In this document: positions 34,919 to 43,537 of the stretch, piece after piece
How the letters are laid out: each line of letters starts with the position of its first letter
How positions within the stretch are numbered: position 1 is the stretch's first letter
Assembly: GCA_035285585.1 (NCBI GenBank)
Contig: JAYKGU010000213.1
Location: 26,023-90,022, forward strand
DNA: 64,000 nucleotides
Direction: 5' to 3'
Source of the DNA: JAYKGU01 sp035285585
Lineage (GTDB): Bacteria; Cyanobacteriota; Cyanobacteriia; CAKZMO01
Notes under the pieces: model-generated
Told to the model about the DNA's origin: nothing
Databases searched by the model: none
Seen by the model: the letters and a program-made list of their open reading frames with translations, nothing else
Position numbers and translations under genes: made by a program

Positions 34919-36775
34919 ATGGGCAAAAACATGAATGTCACGAAACGAGCGGTGCGGTTTCTGGCGATCGCCCTCCTCTCTTCCCTACTGGTCACGGGAA
35001 CGGCAGCGGGGGCGATCGCCCAGCTCTTTAACCTGCCTTCCCCACCTCCCGACACTGCGCCCCAGCCCCAGCTTCAGATCCAGCGCCAGGGCAATATCGA
35101 ATACGCCTACGTTTCCCTGGACGGCAAGCCGCTCTTTCCAGTGGCAGCTCCCGTACGGGAGGCAGCGACTGAACCGGCTGTCGGGTCTGATAGGTCTGAG
35201 CCTGAAATGCTGTCGGAAGGAATTCCCTCCATCCAGCGGCGGGTGGAGCAGGTGGAGAATAACCTGGCCCTGGTGCTGGCGCGGGGCGGCGATCCCCAGG
35301 AGTTGCGGGTGGTGGCGGGACAGATTAATAACCAGTCGGTGATTTTTGCGGCGGATCGGCAGGGGTTGCGATCGCTACAAATCGTCACCCTCACCGACCT
35401 GGACGTCAAGCTCTCTGGACTGAGCGAATCCGAACTGGTGCTCAACTGGGTCACCACCCTGCGCTCGGCCCTGACCCAGGCCCTGCGGGAGCGTCAACCG
35501 GACTTTTTACGCCAGCAAGGGATTCAGGCCGCTCAGATTCTGGGAGTGGTCATGCTGATCAGTCTGGGGGTGGCGCTGGTGCAGCGATCGCTCAAACGCC
35601 GCTGGAATCACCTCAACCAGCTACCACCCGAACTCTCTGCCAAAATGGCCGCCGACATGGCGGCTGACATGGCGGGCAAAGACGACGTCAGGGCCGATGT
35701 TCACGAAATGGCCACCCTCAAGCCCCTCCAGCTTTTAGCCCTGCATCTGCCCCAGATGACCCGCGCCCGCCAGCAGAACATCAACGTCCTCTTTCGCCGC
35801 CTGCTGCAGTGGGTGCAGGTGGCCCTCTGGCTGGGGGCAATGATCTGGAGCCTTACCCTGTTCCCCCAGACGCGGGAGGTGGGCCAGTGGCTGGCGCGGG
35901 TGCCCGTGCGGCTGCTGATGATCCTGCTGGTGATGGGCTTTGCCAATAAGCTGGCGGAGGTGCTGATTGACTATTTCCTCCAGGTGTGGGCCGAGCAGGA
36001 GTCCATCAACCCCAACGGTGCCCACCGCCAGGCGTGCCGTGCCCCCACTTTTTCCGTGGCGCTGAAGGGCTTTGCCATGCTGGTGGTGCTGGTGGTGGGG
36101 GTCATCTGGGCGCTGTATGAGCTGCGGGTGCCCATCGCCCCCATCCTCACCGGAGCGGGCATTCTGGGGGTGGCCCTCTCCCTCAGCGCTCAAAATTTGA
36201 TTAAGGACATGATCAACGGCTCGTTTATTCTGCTGGAGGATCAGTACGCCGTGGGGGACGTGATTGCCGTGGGGGACGTGCTGGGATTCGTGGAGCACAT
36301 CAGCCTGCGCATTACCCAGCTACGCACCCCCGATGGGGAACTGGTAACCATTCCCAATGGGGCGATCGCCACCGTGCGCAACCTCTCCAATGGCTGGTCC
36401 CGAGTTAACTTCGAAATCGAAGTGTCCTACGACACGGATGCGGACAAGGCCATGCAAATTATGGAGGCGGTGGCCGAGGGGATGCGCCAGGAACCGGAGT
36501 GGGGCGATCGCATCCTGGAACCCGCCCAGATCCTCGGCGTAGACAAACTGGCCCATACGGGCATCCTCATTCGCGTGTGGATTAAAACCCGTCCCCTGCA
36601 ACAGTGGAACGTGTCGCGGGAGTATCGCCGCCGCCTGAAGCGGGCCTTTGAAGAGCACCATATTCCCATCGGCGTGCCCCAGCAGTTCCTCCGGGTGAAG
36701 AATGCCGATGCCCTGACCCTGATGGAGGAAACAGTAATCGAGGAGAAAGAGCGATCGCCTTCTCCGCCTTCCTAG
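34919..36775 (+). CDS. MscS-family mechanosensitive channel
   Basis: 618 residues. An N-terminal signal-like hydrophobic segment (to about 35) precedes a periplasmic domain of about 160 residues, then several membrane helices. The MscS pore helix and beta domain are recognisable: GAGILGVALSLSAQNLIKDM, then FILLEDQYAVGDVIAVGD and TIPNGAIATVRNLSN. MscS channels release solutes on membrane tension. Start at ATG 34919, eight bases after the exporter stop, so co-transcription with the peptide locus is likely. Whether it has a job in that locus, such as envelope protection during export, or is merely downstream is not known. A promoter for the ribosomal genes begins at its stop codon. Confidence 0.92.
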   Translation: MGKNMNVTKRAVRFLAIALLSSLLVTGTAAGAIAQLFNLPSPPPDTAPQPQLQIQRQGNIEYAYVSLDGKPLFPVAAPVREAATEPAVGSDRSEPEMLSEGIPSIQRRVEQVENNLALVLARGGDPQELRVVAGQINNQSVIFAADRQGLRSLQIVTLTDLDVKLSGLSESELVLNWVTTLRSALTQALRERQPDFLRQQGIQAAQILGVVMLISLGVALVQRSLKRRWNHLNQLPPELSAKMAADMAADMAGKDDVRADVHEMATLKPLQLLALHLPQMTRARQQNINVLFRRLLQWVQVALWLGAMIWSLTLFPQTREVGQWLARVPVRLLMILLVMGFANKLAEVLIDYFLQVWAEQESINPNGAHRQACRAPTFSVALKGFAMLVVLVVGVIWALYELRVPIAPILTGAGILGVALSLSAQNLIKDMINGSFILLEDQYAVGDVIAVGDVLGFVEHISLRITQLRTPDGELVTIPNGAIATVRNLSNGWSRVNFEIEVSYDTDADKAMQIMEAVAEGMRQEPEWGDRILEPAQILGVDKLAHTGILIRVWIKTRPLQQWNVSREYRRRLKRAFEEHHIPIGVPQQFLRVKNADALTLMEETVIEEKERSPSPPS

Positions 36776-36784
36776 TGCTATAAT
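36776..36784 (+). promoter_or_regulatory. Extended -10 promoter for rpmI-rplT
   Basis: TGCTATAAT, a perfect extended -10 element, starts one base after the mscS stop codon and 31 bases before the rpmI ATG. The -35 region would lie inside mscS and is weak, as is usual for extended -10 promoters. Confidence 0.65.
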
Positions 36785-36814
36785 GCTAGACCGTGCTGAT
36801 TGAAGAGATTTCCC

Positions 36815-37012
36815 ATGCCCAAGCTCAAATCGCGTAAAGCTGCCGCCAAGCGATTCCGTCGCAGCGGCTCCGGTAAAATCATGCGCCGCAAGGCATACCG
36901 CAACCACCTGCTGGAGCATAAAACCAGCGCCCGCAAGCAGCGGTTGGGGCAGGTGACCACTGTCCACGAAACGGATGCAGAAAACGTAGAGCTGATGCTG
37001 CCCTACCTTTAA
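36815..37012 (+). CDS. rpmI: 50S ribosomal protein L35
   Basis: 65 residues of the typical L35 sequence, MPKLKSRKAAAKRFRRSGSG, then a basic segment with HLLEHKT. It is a structural protein of the large subunit. Start is the ATG at 36815; an upstream in-frame TTG is not needed. Next to rplT as in most bacteria, but infC, which usually precedes it, is absent here. Confidence 0.98.
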   Translation: MPKLKSRKAAAKRFRRSGSGKIMRRKAYRNHLLEHKTSARKQRLGQVTTVHETDAENVELMLPYL

Positions 37013-37089
37013 GCAGTCCTGTTTGTTCAGTCCTGACCGAGTACAGAATCCCTTTTAGCCCATAACTAGCCAGATCGAGGATAGAAACG

Positions 37090-37443
37090 ATGGCACGTGT
37101 GAAGCGCGGCAATGTAGCTCGAAAGCGCCGCAACAAAATTTTGAAGCTTGCGAAAGGATTTCGCGGTTCCCACTCCAAGCTGTTCCGCACCGCCAACCAG
37201 CAGGTGATGAAGGCGTTGCGCTATGCCTATCGCGATCGCCGCAACCGGAAGCGGGACTTTCGGCGGTTGTGGATTGCCCGGATTAACGCCGCCGCTCGCC
37301 AAAACGGCATGAGCTACAGCCAGCTCATCGGGGCCATGAAGAAGGCTGATATCCAGCTCAATCGCAAGATGCTGGCCCAGATGGCTATCCTTGACCCCAA
37401 TGGGTTTGCCCAGGTCGTTGCCGTTGCCGCCCAAGCACGGTAA
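37090..37443 (+). CDS. rplT: 50S ribosomal protein L20
   Basis: 117 residues with the L20 signature, MARVKRGNVARKRRNKILKL, and a basic N-terminal helix, then a globular C-terminal half. L20 binds 23S rRNA early in assembly and in many bacteria represses its own operon; no leader long enough to judge that is visible here. It follows rpmI by 77 bases and is followed after only five bases by a solute-binding protein gene. Confidence 0.98.
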   Translation: MARVKRGNVARKRRNKILKLAKGFRGSHSKLFRTANQQVMKALRYAYRDRRNRKRDFRRLWIARINAAARQNGMSYSQLIGAMKKADIQLNRKMLAQMAILDPNGFAQVVAVAAQAR

Positions 37444-37448
37444 AGTTT

Positions 37449-38246
37449 GTGACCTCTTCAAGGCGATCCGTCAATCCCGGCTGGGGTTGGCTGATGGGAT
37501 TCTGTATCGCTGGGGCACAGGTGATTGTGCCCCAGTTTTGCGTGGCCGCTGAACTATCAGAGATTCAGGATCGGGGTTACCTGATTGTGGCGGTGAAGGA
37601 CAGTGTGCGCCCCCTGGCCTATCGGGATGAGGCTGGCGAACTGGTTGGCCTGGAAATTGATCTGGCCCGCCAACTCGCCGCTGTCCTGCTGGGAGACGCC
37701 AACGCGGTGCAGCTTTTACCCGTTTCTAACCAGGAGCGGTTTCCGGCCCTGCTCAACGACGAAGTGGATCTGGTCATCGCTCGCACTACGGTGACGGTGC
37801 CCCGCGCCCGCATCGTGGACTTTAGCCTACCCTACTATCTGGACGGCACGGCCCTCGTAACCCTCGATCCCACGGCGCAGCGGTTGGCTGATCTGGCTAC
37901 CGCCAACATCGCTGTACTCTACGGCTCGACGACCATTGATGCTTTGCGATCGCTCCTCCCCAATGCCCGTCTGGTTGGGGCCGAGTCCTATCAGGAGGCT
38001 CTGGCGGCGGTAGCAGCGGGAGAGGTAACCGCCTTCGCCGCCGATGCTAGCGTTTTGACCGGGTGGGTGCAGGAAAATCCCCAGTACCGCCTGTTGCCGA
38101 CGCTGCTGTCGGGGGAAGCGCTGGCGATCGCCATGCCCCGAGGGTTGCAGTATGACGAGCTGCGGCAGCGGGTGAACGGGGCGATCGAACAGTGGTATGC
38201 CGATGGCTGGCTGCAAGAGCGCATTAACTATTGGGGGCTGCCCTAG
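37449..38246 (+). CDS. Extracellular solute-binding protein (amino-acid type, family 3)
   Basis: 265 residues from a GTG start. A signal-like N terminus ending about residue 34 precedes ELSEIQDRGYLIVAVKDSVRPL, the usual opening of family 3 periplasmic binding proteins, and later GLEIDLARQLA, DLVIARTTVT and IVDFSLPYYLDG. Such proteins deliver amino acids to ABC permeases or act as sensor-like lone receptors; no permease or ATPase gene is adjacent. The start is five bases after the rplT stop, so it is probably translated from the ribosomal-protein transcript. A strong terminator follows. Confidence 0.9.
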   Translation: MTSSRRSVNPGWGWLMGFCIAGAQVIVPQFCVAAELSEIQDRGYLIVAVKDSVRPLAYRDEAGELVGLEIDLARQLAAVLLGDANAVQLLPVSNQERFPALLNDEVDLVIARTTVTVPRARIVDFSLPYYLDGTALVTLDPTAQRLADLATANIAVLYGSTTIDALRSLLPNARLVGAESYQEALAAVAAGEVTAFAADASVLTGWVQENPQYRLLPTLLSGEALAIAMPRGLQYDELRQRVNGAIEQWYADGWLQERINYWGLP

Positions 38247-38289
38247 CCTAATCAATTCAAGGGCTTGCCGCTTTAAGCGGGCAATATTA

Positions 38290-38325
38290 GCGAGACAGTG
38301 GGGCGTTCCGCTGTCTCGCCTTTTT
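38290..38325 (+). terminator. Rho-independent terminator after the rpmI-rplT transcript
   Basis: GCGAGACAGTGG pairs with CCGCTGTCTCGC over twelve positions (one G-T pair), loop GGCGTT, followed by TTTTT. A smaller hairpin (TTGCCGCTT/AAGCGGGCAA) precedes it. Confidence 0.92.
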
Positions 38326-38434
38326 GATACCTCAAATCCGAATGAATTTTGATCCCCGCTGATGAATACCGGGGGATTCAGGTAAGCTGAGAAAGCGATA
38401 TCGCCTCTACGCTCTGTTCACCCCATCCACAGAA

Positions 38435-38968
38435 ATGGACATCAGTTCACTTCCCATCGTCTATCTCAGTATTCTCGTCATTTTCCTGGCAGTCTCAGCC
38501 GTTCTGGTGGTGCGGCAGGTGGTCAAAACTCGGCGCGTCGAAACCCGGTTCAATCGCCTACAAAATAAGCTCACTAAAGAAAAGGGCACTGCTCAGGAGT
38601 ACTACGAACTCAGCGGTATTTACCTCGATAAAAAGCTTTATATCCAAGCGATTACCCTGCTGCAAAAGGCCCTCAAAGCCAAGGATTTGGGCGATGGTGA
38701 GAATGCAGCCCTGGTTTACAACGCCCTTGGCTTTGCCTACGCCTCCCAGGAGCAGTACGATCTGGCGATTCGGCAGTACAAAGAGGCATTAGACCGCACC
38801 CCCGACTACGTCACCTGCCTCAATAACCTGGGCTTTGCCTACGAGAAAAAGCAGCTTGCGGCGCAGGCGCTGGAAACCTACGAAGAAGCCCTCAAGCACG
38901 AGCCGAAAAACTCGGTGGCCAAACGCCGCGCCGAATCCCTGCGGAAGCGATTTGCCCCAGCCAGCTAG
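38435..38968 (+). CDS. ycf37: Ycf37-like TPR protein, photosystem I assembly
   Basis: 177 residues. One membrane helix at about 5-25 is followed by a basic linker and three TPR units (about 48-155), with YNALGFAYASQEQYDLAIRQ and LNNLGFAYEKKQLAAQALE. The layout and sequence match what I recall of cyanobacterial Ycf37, which is needed for stable photosystem I accumulation. It would be anchored in the thylakoid membrane with the TPRs facing the cytoplasm. It is monocistronic, 43 bases before the M1 peptidase gene on the same strand. Confidence 0.78.
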   Translation: MDISSLPIVYLSILVIFLAVSAVLVVRQVVKTRRVETRFNRLQNKLTKEKGTAQEYYELSGIYLDKKLYIQAITLLQKALKAKDLGDGENAALVYNALGFAYASQEQYDLAIRQYKEALDRTPDYVTCLNNLGFAYEKKQLAAQALETYEEALKHEPKNSVAKRRAESLRKRFAPAS

Positions 38969-39011
38969 GCTATGATTTGCATCCCAAGCTCCCTAATTCA
39001 GAACCTATCCC

Positions 39012-41615
39012 ATGCTGCATTCCTTTGATGAGTCCAACGGTCGTCGTAAGTTCGAATTGCCCGGAGCACGCCCCCACTACATCCCCGATCGCCCCGGTCA
39101 GGTCAAGCACATCACCCTAGATTTAGACCTGGACATTCCCAAACATCGCTACACGGGCATCTGCACCATTCAAATTGACCCCATCCGCAGTGGCATCGAA
39201 CAGCTCACCCTGGACGCCGTTAGCCTGATCATTGACGGGGTCACCGTGGGCGGTGTGGAGCAGCCCTACGACTACGACGGCGAGCAAATCCACGTGCGGC
39301 TCACGAGTCCGACGGTGGTGGGACGGGGGCTGGATCTGGCGATCGCCTACCACGTGGATCAGCCCCAGCGAGGCATCTATTTCATCACGCCCGACGAGCA
39401 CGACCCAGATAAACCTGTCCAGGTGTGGACCCAGGGCGAAGATGAAGACTCCCGCTTCTGGTTCCCCTGTTTCGACTATCCCGGTCAGCTCGCTTCCTCG
39501 GAAATTCGGGTGCGGGTACCCAAGCCCCTGATGGCTATCTCCAACGGTGAGCTGGTGGAAACCCAGGAAGACGGCAACGCCAAAATCTACCACTGGTCCC
39601 AGCGGGAAATTCACCCCACCTATCTAATGACCCTGGCCGTGGGCGACTTTGCCGAAATCCGCGACGAGTGGCAGGGCAAGCCCGTGGTCTACTACGTAGA
39701 GAAGGGTCGGGAAGAGGACGCCCGCCGCACCATGGGCAAGACACCCCGCATGGTTGAGTTCTTCAGTCGGGCCTACGGCTATCCCTACGCCTTCCCCAAA
39801 TACGCCCAGGTCTGCGTCAGGGACTTTATCTTTGGCGGCATGGAGAACACCTCCACCACCCTGCTGACCGATCGCTGCCTGCTCGACGAACGGGCTGCCC
39901 TGGACAACCGCAGTTCCGAAAGCCTGGTAGCCCATGAATTAGCCCACCAGTGGTTTGGCGATTTGCTGGTCATCAAGCACTGGGCACACGCCTGGGTCAA
40001 AGAGGGCATGGCCTCCTATTCCGAGGTGATGTGGACAGAACAGGAGTATGGCGCGGATGAAGCCGCCTACTATCGCCTGAACGAGGCCAGGGGCTACCTG
40101 GACGAAGACGCTTCCCGCTACCGCCGCCCCATCGTCACCCACGTTTACCGGGAGCCGATTGAGCTGTATGACAGCCATATTTACGAGAAAGGGGCCTGTG
40201 TCTACCACATGATCCGCGCTGAGCTGGGGGACGAGCTGTTTGAGCGGGCCATCCATACCTTTGTACAGGACAATGCCCACCGCACGGTGGAAACCATTGA
40301 TCTGCTGCGGGCGATCGAAAAATCCACCGGACGCAACCTGCAATTTCTCTTCGATCAGTACGTTTTCCGAGGCGGCCACCCCGACTATAAAGTGGCCTAT
40401 AGCTGGGACAGCGACAGCAATCTGGCCAAGCTCACGGTGACCCAAACCCAGGCCAAAGAAGGGGATACCCCCGCCGAGCAGGATTTGTTTGACCTGAAAA
40501 TTCCCATCGGTTTCGGGTTCACCCGCAAAGGGGACAAATCCCCTACGCTGCAAACTTTTACGGTGCGGATGCACGAGCGGGAGCAAACCTTTTACATCCC
40601 CCTGACGGAGAAGCCCCAGTTTGTCAGCTTTGACGTGGGCAACCACTGGCTGAAAACCGTCACCCTGGAATATCCCGTGGCAGAACTGAAGGCCCAGCTT
40701 ACCCATGACCCCGATCCCCTCTCCCGCATCCTGGCGGCGGAGGCGCTGGCCAAAAAAGGGAGTTTGGAAGCCGTCAATGCTCTGGCGGCTGCTCTTAAGG
40801 CCGAGCCGTTTTGGGGCGTGCGGGTAGAAATTGCCGATCAGTTGGCCTCAGTCAAACTGGATCAGGCCTTCGACGCCCTGCTTACTGGATTAAAGGATGC
40901 CCACCCCCGAGTGCGTCGTGCTGTGGTGCAGGGATTGGCCAAAATCAAAACCCGCGCTAGCTACAAAGCCCTGAAGCCCATCGTTGAGAAGGGCGATCCC
41001 AGCTACTACGTGGAAGCGGCGGCCATGCGATCGCTCGGCACCGTTGCCACGGGCATCACCACGGGCAAGTCCAAAGAAGAAAAGACCCTGAAGCTGCTGA
41101 CTTCTGTCCTGGAGGAGCGGGCGGGCTGGAACGAGGTGGTGCGCTCGGGGGCGATCGCCGGCCTCAGCCAGATGAAAACCTCCGAAGCCGCCCTGGAAGC
41201 AATTTTCACCTACACCGAAATTGGCACCCCCCAGGCCCTGCGACTGGCCGCCATCCGCGCCCTGGGATCTGTCTCCAGAGGCCAGACCCCGCCCAACCTG
41301 GAGCGCATTCTCAACCGCCTGGAGGAGCTGTCGGGGGAAACCTTCTTCCTCACCCAGGTGGCTACCGTTTCCGCTCTGGGCCAGATGGAGACGCAAAAGG
41401 CGATCGCCATCCTGCAATCTCTGGCCGACCAGTCCCCCGATGGCCGGGTGCGGCGACGGGCCGAGGAAGCCATCCAGAAGGTGCGCAAGGCCACCAAGCA
41501 AAACGAGGCCATCAAGCAGCTCCAGGACGAAGTCGATCAGCTCAAGAAGGACAACCAGGAACTCCGCAGTCGTCTGGAAGAGCTGGAGGCCAAGGCAACA
41601 TCAAAAAGCAAGTAG
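39012..41615 (+). CDS. M1 family aminopeptidase with C-terminal HEAT repeats
   Basis: 867 residues. The catalytic domain has GGMEN (275-279), the Zn motif HELAH (308-312) with the third ligand Glu in WVKEGMASYSE, and a substrate-binding N-terminal beta domain. Residues about 565-830 are HEAT-like repeats (DPLSRILAAEALAKKGSLEA, HPRVRRAVVQGLAKI), and the last 30 residues are a coiled coil. It should release N-terminal amino acids from peptides in the cytoplasm; no signal peptide is seen. The HEAT extension is longer than in classical PepN and may bind partners. A palindromic repeat overlaps the stop codon. Confidence 0.93.
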   Translation: MLHSFDESNGRRKFELPGARPHYIPDRPGQVKHITLDLDLDIPKHRYTGICTIQIDPIRSGIEQLTLDAVSLIIDGVTVGGVEQPYDYDGEQIHVRLTSPTVVGRGLDLAIAYHVDQPQRGIYFITPDEHDPDKPVQVWTQGEDEDSRFWFPCFDYPGQLASSEIRVRVPKPLMAISNGELVETQEDGNAKIYHWSQREIHPTYLMTLAVGDFAEIRDEWQGKPVVYYVEKGREEDARRTMGKTPRMVEFFSRAYGYPYAFPKYAQVCVRDFIFGGMENTSTTLLTDRCLLDERAALDNRSSESLVAHELAHQWFGDLLVIKHWAHAWVKEGMASYSEVMWTEQEYGADEAAYYRLNEARGYLDEDASRYRRPIVTHVYREPIELYDSHIYEKGACVYHMIRAELGDELFERAIHTFVQDNAHRTVETIDLLRAIEKSTGRNLQFLFDQYVFRGGHPDYKVAYSWDSDSNLAKLTVTQTQAKEGDTPAEQDLFDLKIPIGFGFTRKGDKSPTLQTFTVRMHEREQTFYIPLTEKPQFVSFDVGNHWLKTVTLEYPVAELKAQLTHDPDPLSRILAAEALAKKGSLEAVNALAAALKAEPFWGVRVEIADQLASVKLDQAFDALLTGLKDAHPRVRRAVVQGLAKIKTRASYKALKPIVEKGDPSYYVEAAAMRSLGTVATGITTGKSKEEKTLKLLTSVLEERAGWNEVVRSGAIAGLSQMKTSEAALEAIFTYTEIGTPQALRLAAIRALGSVSRGQTPPNLERILNRLEELSGETFFLTQVATVSALGQMETQKAIAILQSLADQSPDGRVRRRAEEAIQKVRKATKQNEAIKQLQDEVDQLKKDNQELRSRLEELEAKATSKSK

Positions 41616-41638
41616 GGGCAAATGGCCATTTGCCCTAC
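41612..41638. repeat. Palindrome overlapping the aminopeptidase stop codon
   Basis: GTAGGGGCAAATGGCCATTT continues to a mirrored TGCCCTAC. The TAG stop lies inside it. The same palindrome occurs at 49354-49380 and 63759-63782. Confidence 0.85.
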
Positions 41639-41700
41639 CCGTTCGCGTCCAAGCCCAACACTGCTAAATCCGTCAAATTTGTTCCAGGGAGAATGGTGTT

Positions 41701-42027
41701 ATGCGGTTTGATGCATTGAGTTTGCTGACAGGGTTATTAATCGGAGGGGCGATCGCCCCCACCCAGGCCCAACCCACGGTGGTCTACCACTGTGAGGGCG
41801 GCAGTGCGGTGGTGGTGCATGGCGATCGCCAGATCGTTCTCAGCCTGGGAGACGAAACCCTCCTGCTGCCCCAAATGGACACCAATCCAGTGACGGGGGA
41901 ACCGCTCCCAGCCGCCGAGACGCGCTACGGAGATGGGGAAACCGTGTTGATTTTGCGGGGGGAAGAGGTGGCGATCGCCCGCAATAATCAAATCGTGTAC
42001 CAAAATTGCCGGTACGGGCGATCGTGA
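41701..42027 (+). CDS. Exported small protein with MliC-like (lysozyme inhibitor) pattern
   Basis: 108 residues with a signal peptide ending near TQAQ. The mature part has VYHCEGGSAVVV, then TRYGDGETVLILRGEEVAI and a final Cys (QNCRYG). That follows the MliC/PliC pattern of YxC-x-G, a SGxRYxDG-like loop and a disulfide-closing C-terminal Cys. Known members inhibit C-type lysozyme in the periplasm or outer membrane. There is no lipobox cysteine, so this would be periplasmic. The assignment is from motif spacing only. It stands alone and converges on icd. Confidence 0.6.
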   Translation: MRFDALSLLTGLLIGGAIAPTQAQPTVVYHCEGGSAVVVHGDRQIVLSLGDETLLLPQMDTNPVTGEPLPAAETRYGDGETVLILRGEEVAIARNNQIVYQNCRYGRS

Positions 42028-42036
42028 ACCCTGGAT

Positions 42037-42100
42037 GGGCGAAGCATTTCGTAGTAACCTTTGGTTCTTTTACCGAACGTGCTGCCGAAATGCTTCGCCC
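42037..42100. terminator. 15-bp inverted repeat between convergent genes
   Basis: GGGCGAAGCATTTCG (42037-42051) is the exact complement of CGAAATGCTTCGCCC (42086-42100). It lies between the lysozyme-inhibitor-like gene and the end of icd, so it can stop transcription from both sides. It may also be a REP-like element. Confidence 0.7.
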
Positions 42101-42109
42101 TACGAATGG

Positions 42110-43537
42110 TTAATCGTTGAAATGGTTGATGATTGCCGTGGCAAACTCCGAGCACTTCAAAGGCGGCTGCACCGGCGGATCCATCATGCGGGCCAGGTCG
42201 TAGGTCACCTCCCGGTTGGAGATGGCGGCCCCGATACCCTTGCGGATTAGATCCGCGGCCTCCTGCCAGCCCATAAACTCCAGCATCATCACCCCCGACA
42301 GAATCACCGAGCCGGGATTAATCCGGTCAAGCCCAGCGTGTTTGGGGGCGGTGCCGTGGGTGGCTTCAAAGATGGCGCAGGTGTCCCCAATATTTGCCCC
42401 CGGCCCCATGCCCAGCCCTCCGACAATGGCGGCGGCGGCGTCTGAGAGGTAGTCGCCATTCAGGTTCATGGTGGCCAGGATGGAGTATTCATCCGGGCGG
42501 GTCTGAATTTGCTGAAAGATGCTGTCGGCGATGCGATCGTTGACCAGCACCTTGTCCTTCCACTGGCCGCTGCCGTGGGTGTCCCAAATTGTCTCCAGGG
42601 TGGCCTTCACCTCCTCGCAGGCTTCTGCCTTCTTCTCGGGGGTGAGGGCATCGTAGCCCGGTTCTACGAGACGGGCGTTGGCTTCAATGCTAAGGTTGGG
42701 GTCTGCCTCCCGGTTGCCAAGAATCCACGACTCCCGCTCGGTGACGCACTCGGCCCGAAACTCGGTTTGCGCCAGCTCATAGCCCCAGTCACGAAACGCA
42801 CCTTCGGTGTATTTCATAATATTGCCCTTGTGCACCAGCGTCACCTGCTGCTTTTCCTTGGGCAGCCGCAGGGCGTGCTGAATGGCGCGACGCACCAGGC
42901 GCTGGGAACCCTGCTTGCTGATGGGCTTGATGCCAATGCCAGAATCCAGGGGAATGCGTTTTTTACCGTGCTCAGGAGTTTCGGGAATCAGCTCGTCGTT
43001 GAGGAGTTTGATGAGGCGATCGCCAATTTCGCTGCCCTGCTTCCACTCAATCCCCAGGTAAATGTCCTCGGTATTCTCCCGGTAGACAATCACGTCCAGC
43101 TTTTCAGGGCTTTTGTGGGGCGACGGTGTACCAGGGTAATACCGGCAGGGGCGCACACAGGCATAGAGATCATTGATTTGTCGGAGGGCCACGTTCAGCG
43201 ACCGGATGCCGCCGCCGATGGGGGTAGTCAGCGGGCCTTTGATGGCGATACCGTACTCACGAATGGCGGTGAGGGTGTCCTCTGGCAGGTACTGGTAGGT
43301 GCCGTAAACGTCGCACGCCTCGTCTCCTGCATAGATTTTGAACCAGACGATTTGGCGCTGGGTACCGTAGGCCGCCTCAACGGCGGCGTCAAAAACTCGC
43401 TGGGCCGCAGGCCAGATATCTACCCCGGTGCCGTCTCCTCGAATGAAGGGAATGATCGGCATGTCGGGCACAACTGGTTCACCGTCCTTAAATACGATGC
43501 GATCGCCATGATCCGGTGGAGTAATTTTTTCGTACAT
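42110..43537 (-). CDS. icd: NADP-dependent isocitrate dehydrogenase
   Basis: 475 residues, the usual cyanobacterial length. It has IIPFIRGDGTGVDIWPAA at the N terminus, the phosphate-site segment TTPIGGGIRSLN with the substrate-binding Ser/Asn, VYRENTEDIYLGIEWK, and NGDYLSDAAAAIVGGLGM plus ATHGTAPKHAG for Mg and NADP binding. It converts isocitrate to 2-oxoglutarate, the carbon skeleton for ammonia assimilation and the nitrogen-status signal in cyanobacteria. No NtcA site was established upstream, where the sequence is occupied by a repeat element about 90 bases away. Monocistronic. Confidence 0.96.
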   Translation of the reverse strand: MYEKITPPDHGDRIVFKDGEPVVPDMPIIPFIRGDGTGVDIWPAAQRVFDAAVEAAYGTQRQIVWFKIYAGDEACDVYGTYQYLPEDTLTAIREYGIAIKGPLTTPIGGGIRSLNVALRQINDLYACVRPCRYYPGTPSPHKSPEKLDVIVYRENTEDIYLGIEWKQGSEIGDRLIKLLNDELIPETPEHGKKRIPLDSGIGIKPISKQGSQRLVRRAIQHALRLPKEKQQVTLVHKGNIMKYTEGAFRDWGYELAQTEFRAECVTERESWILGNREADPNLSIEANARLVEPGYDALTPEKKAEACEEVKATLETIWDTHGSGQWKDKVLVNDRIADSIFQQIQTRPDEYSILATMNLNGDYLSDAAAAIVGGLGMGPGANIGDTCAIFEATHGTAPKHAGLDRINPGSVILSGVMMLEFMGWQEAADLIRKGIGAAISNREVTYDLARMMDPPVQPPLKCSEFATAIINHFND

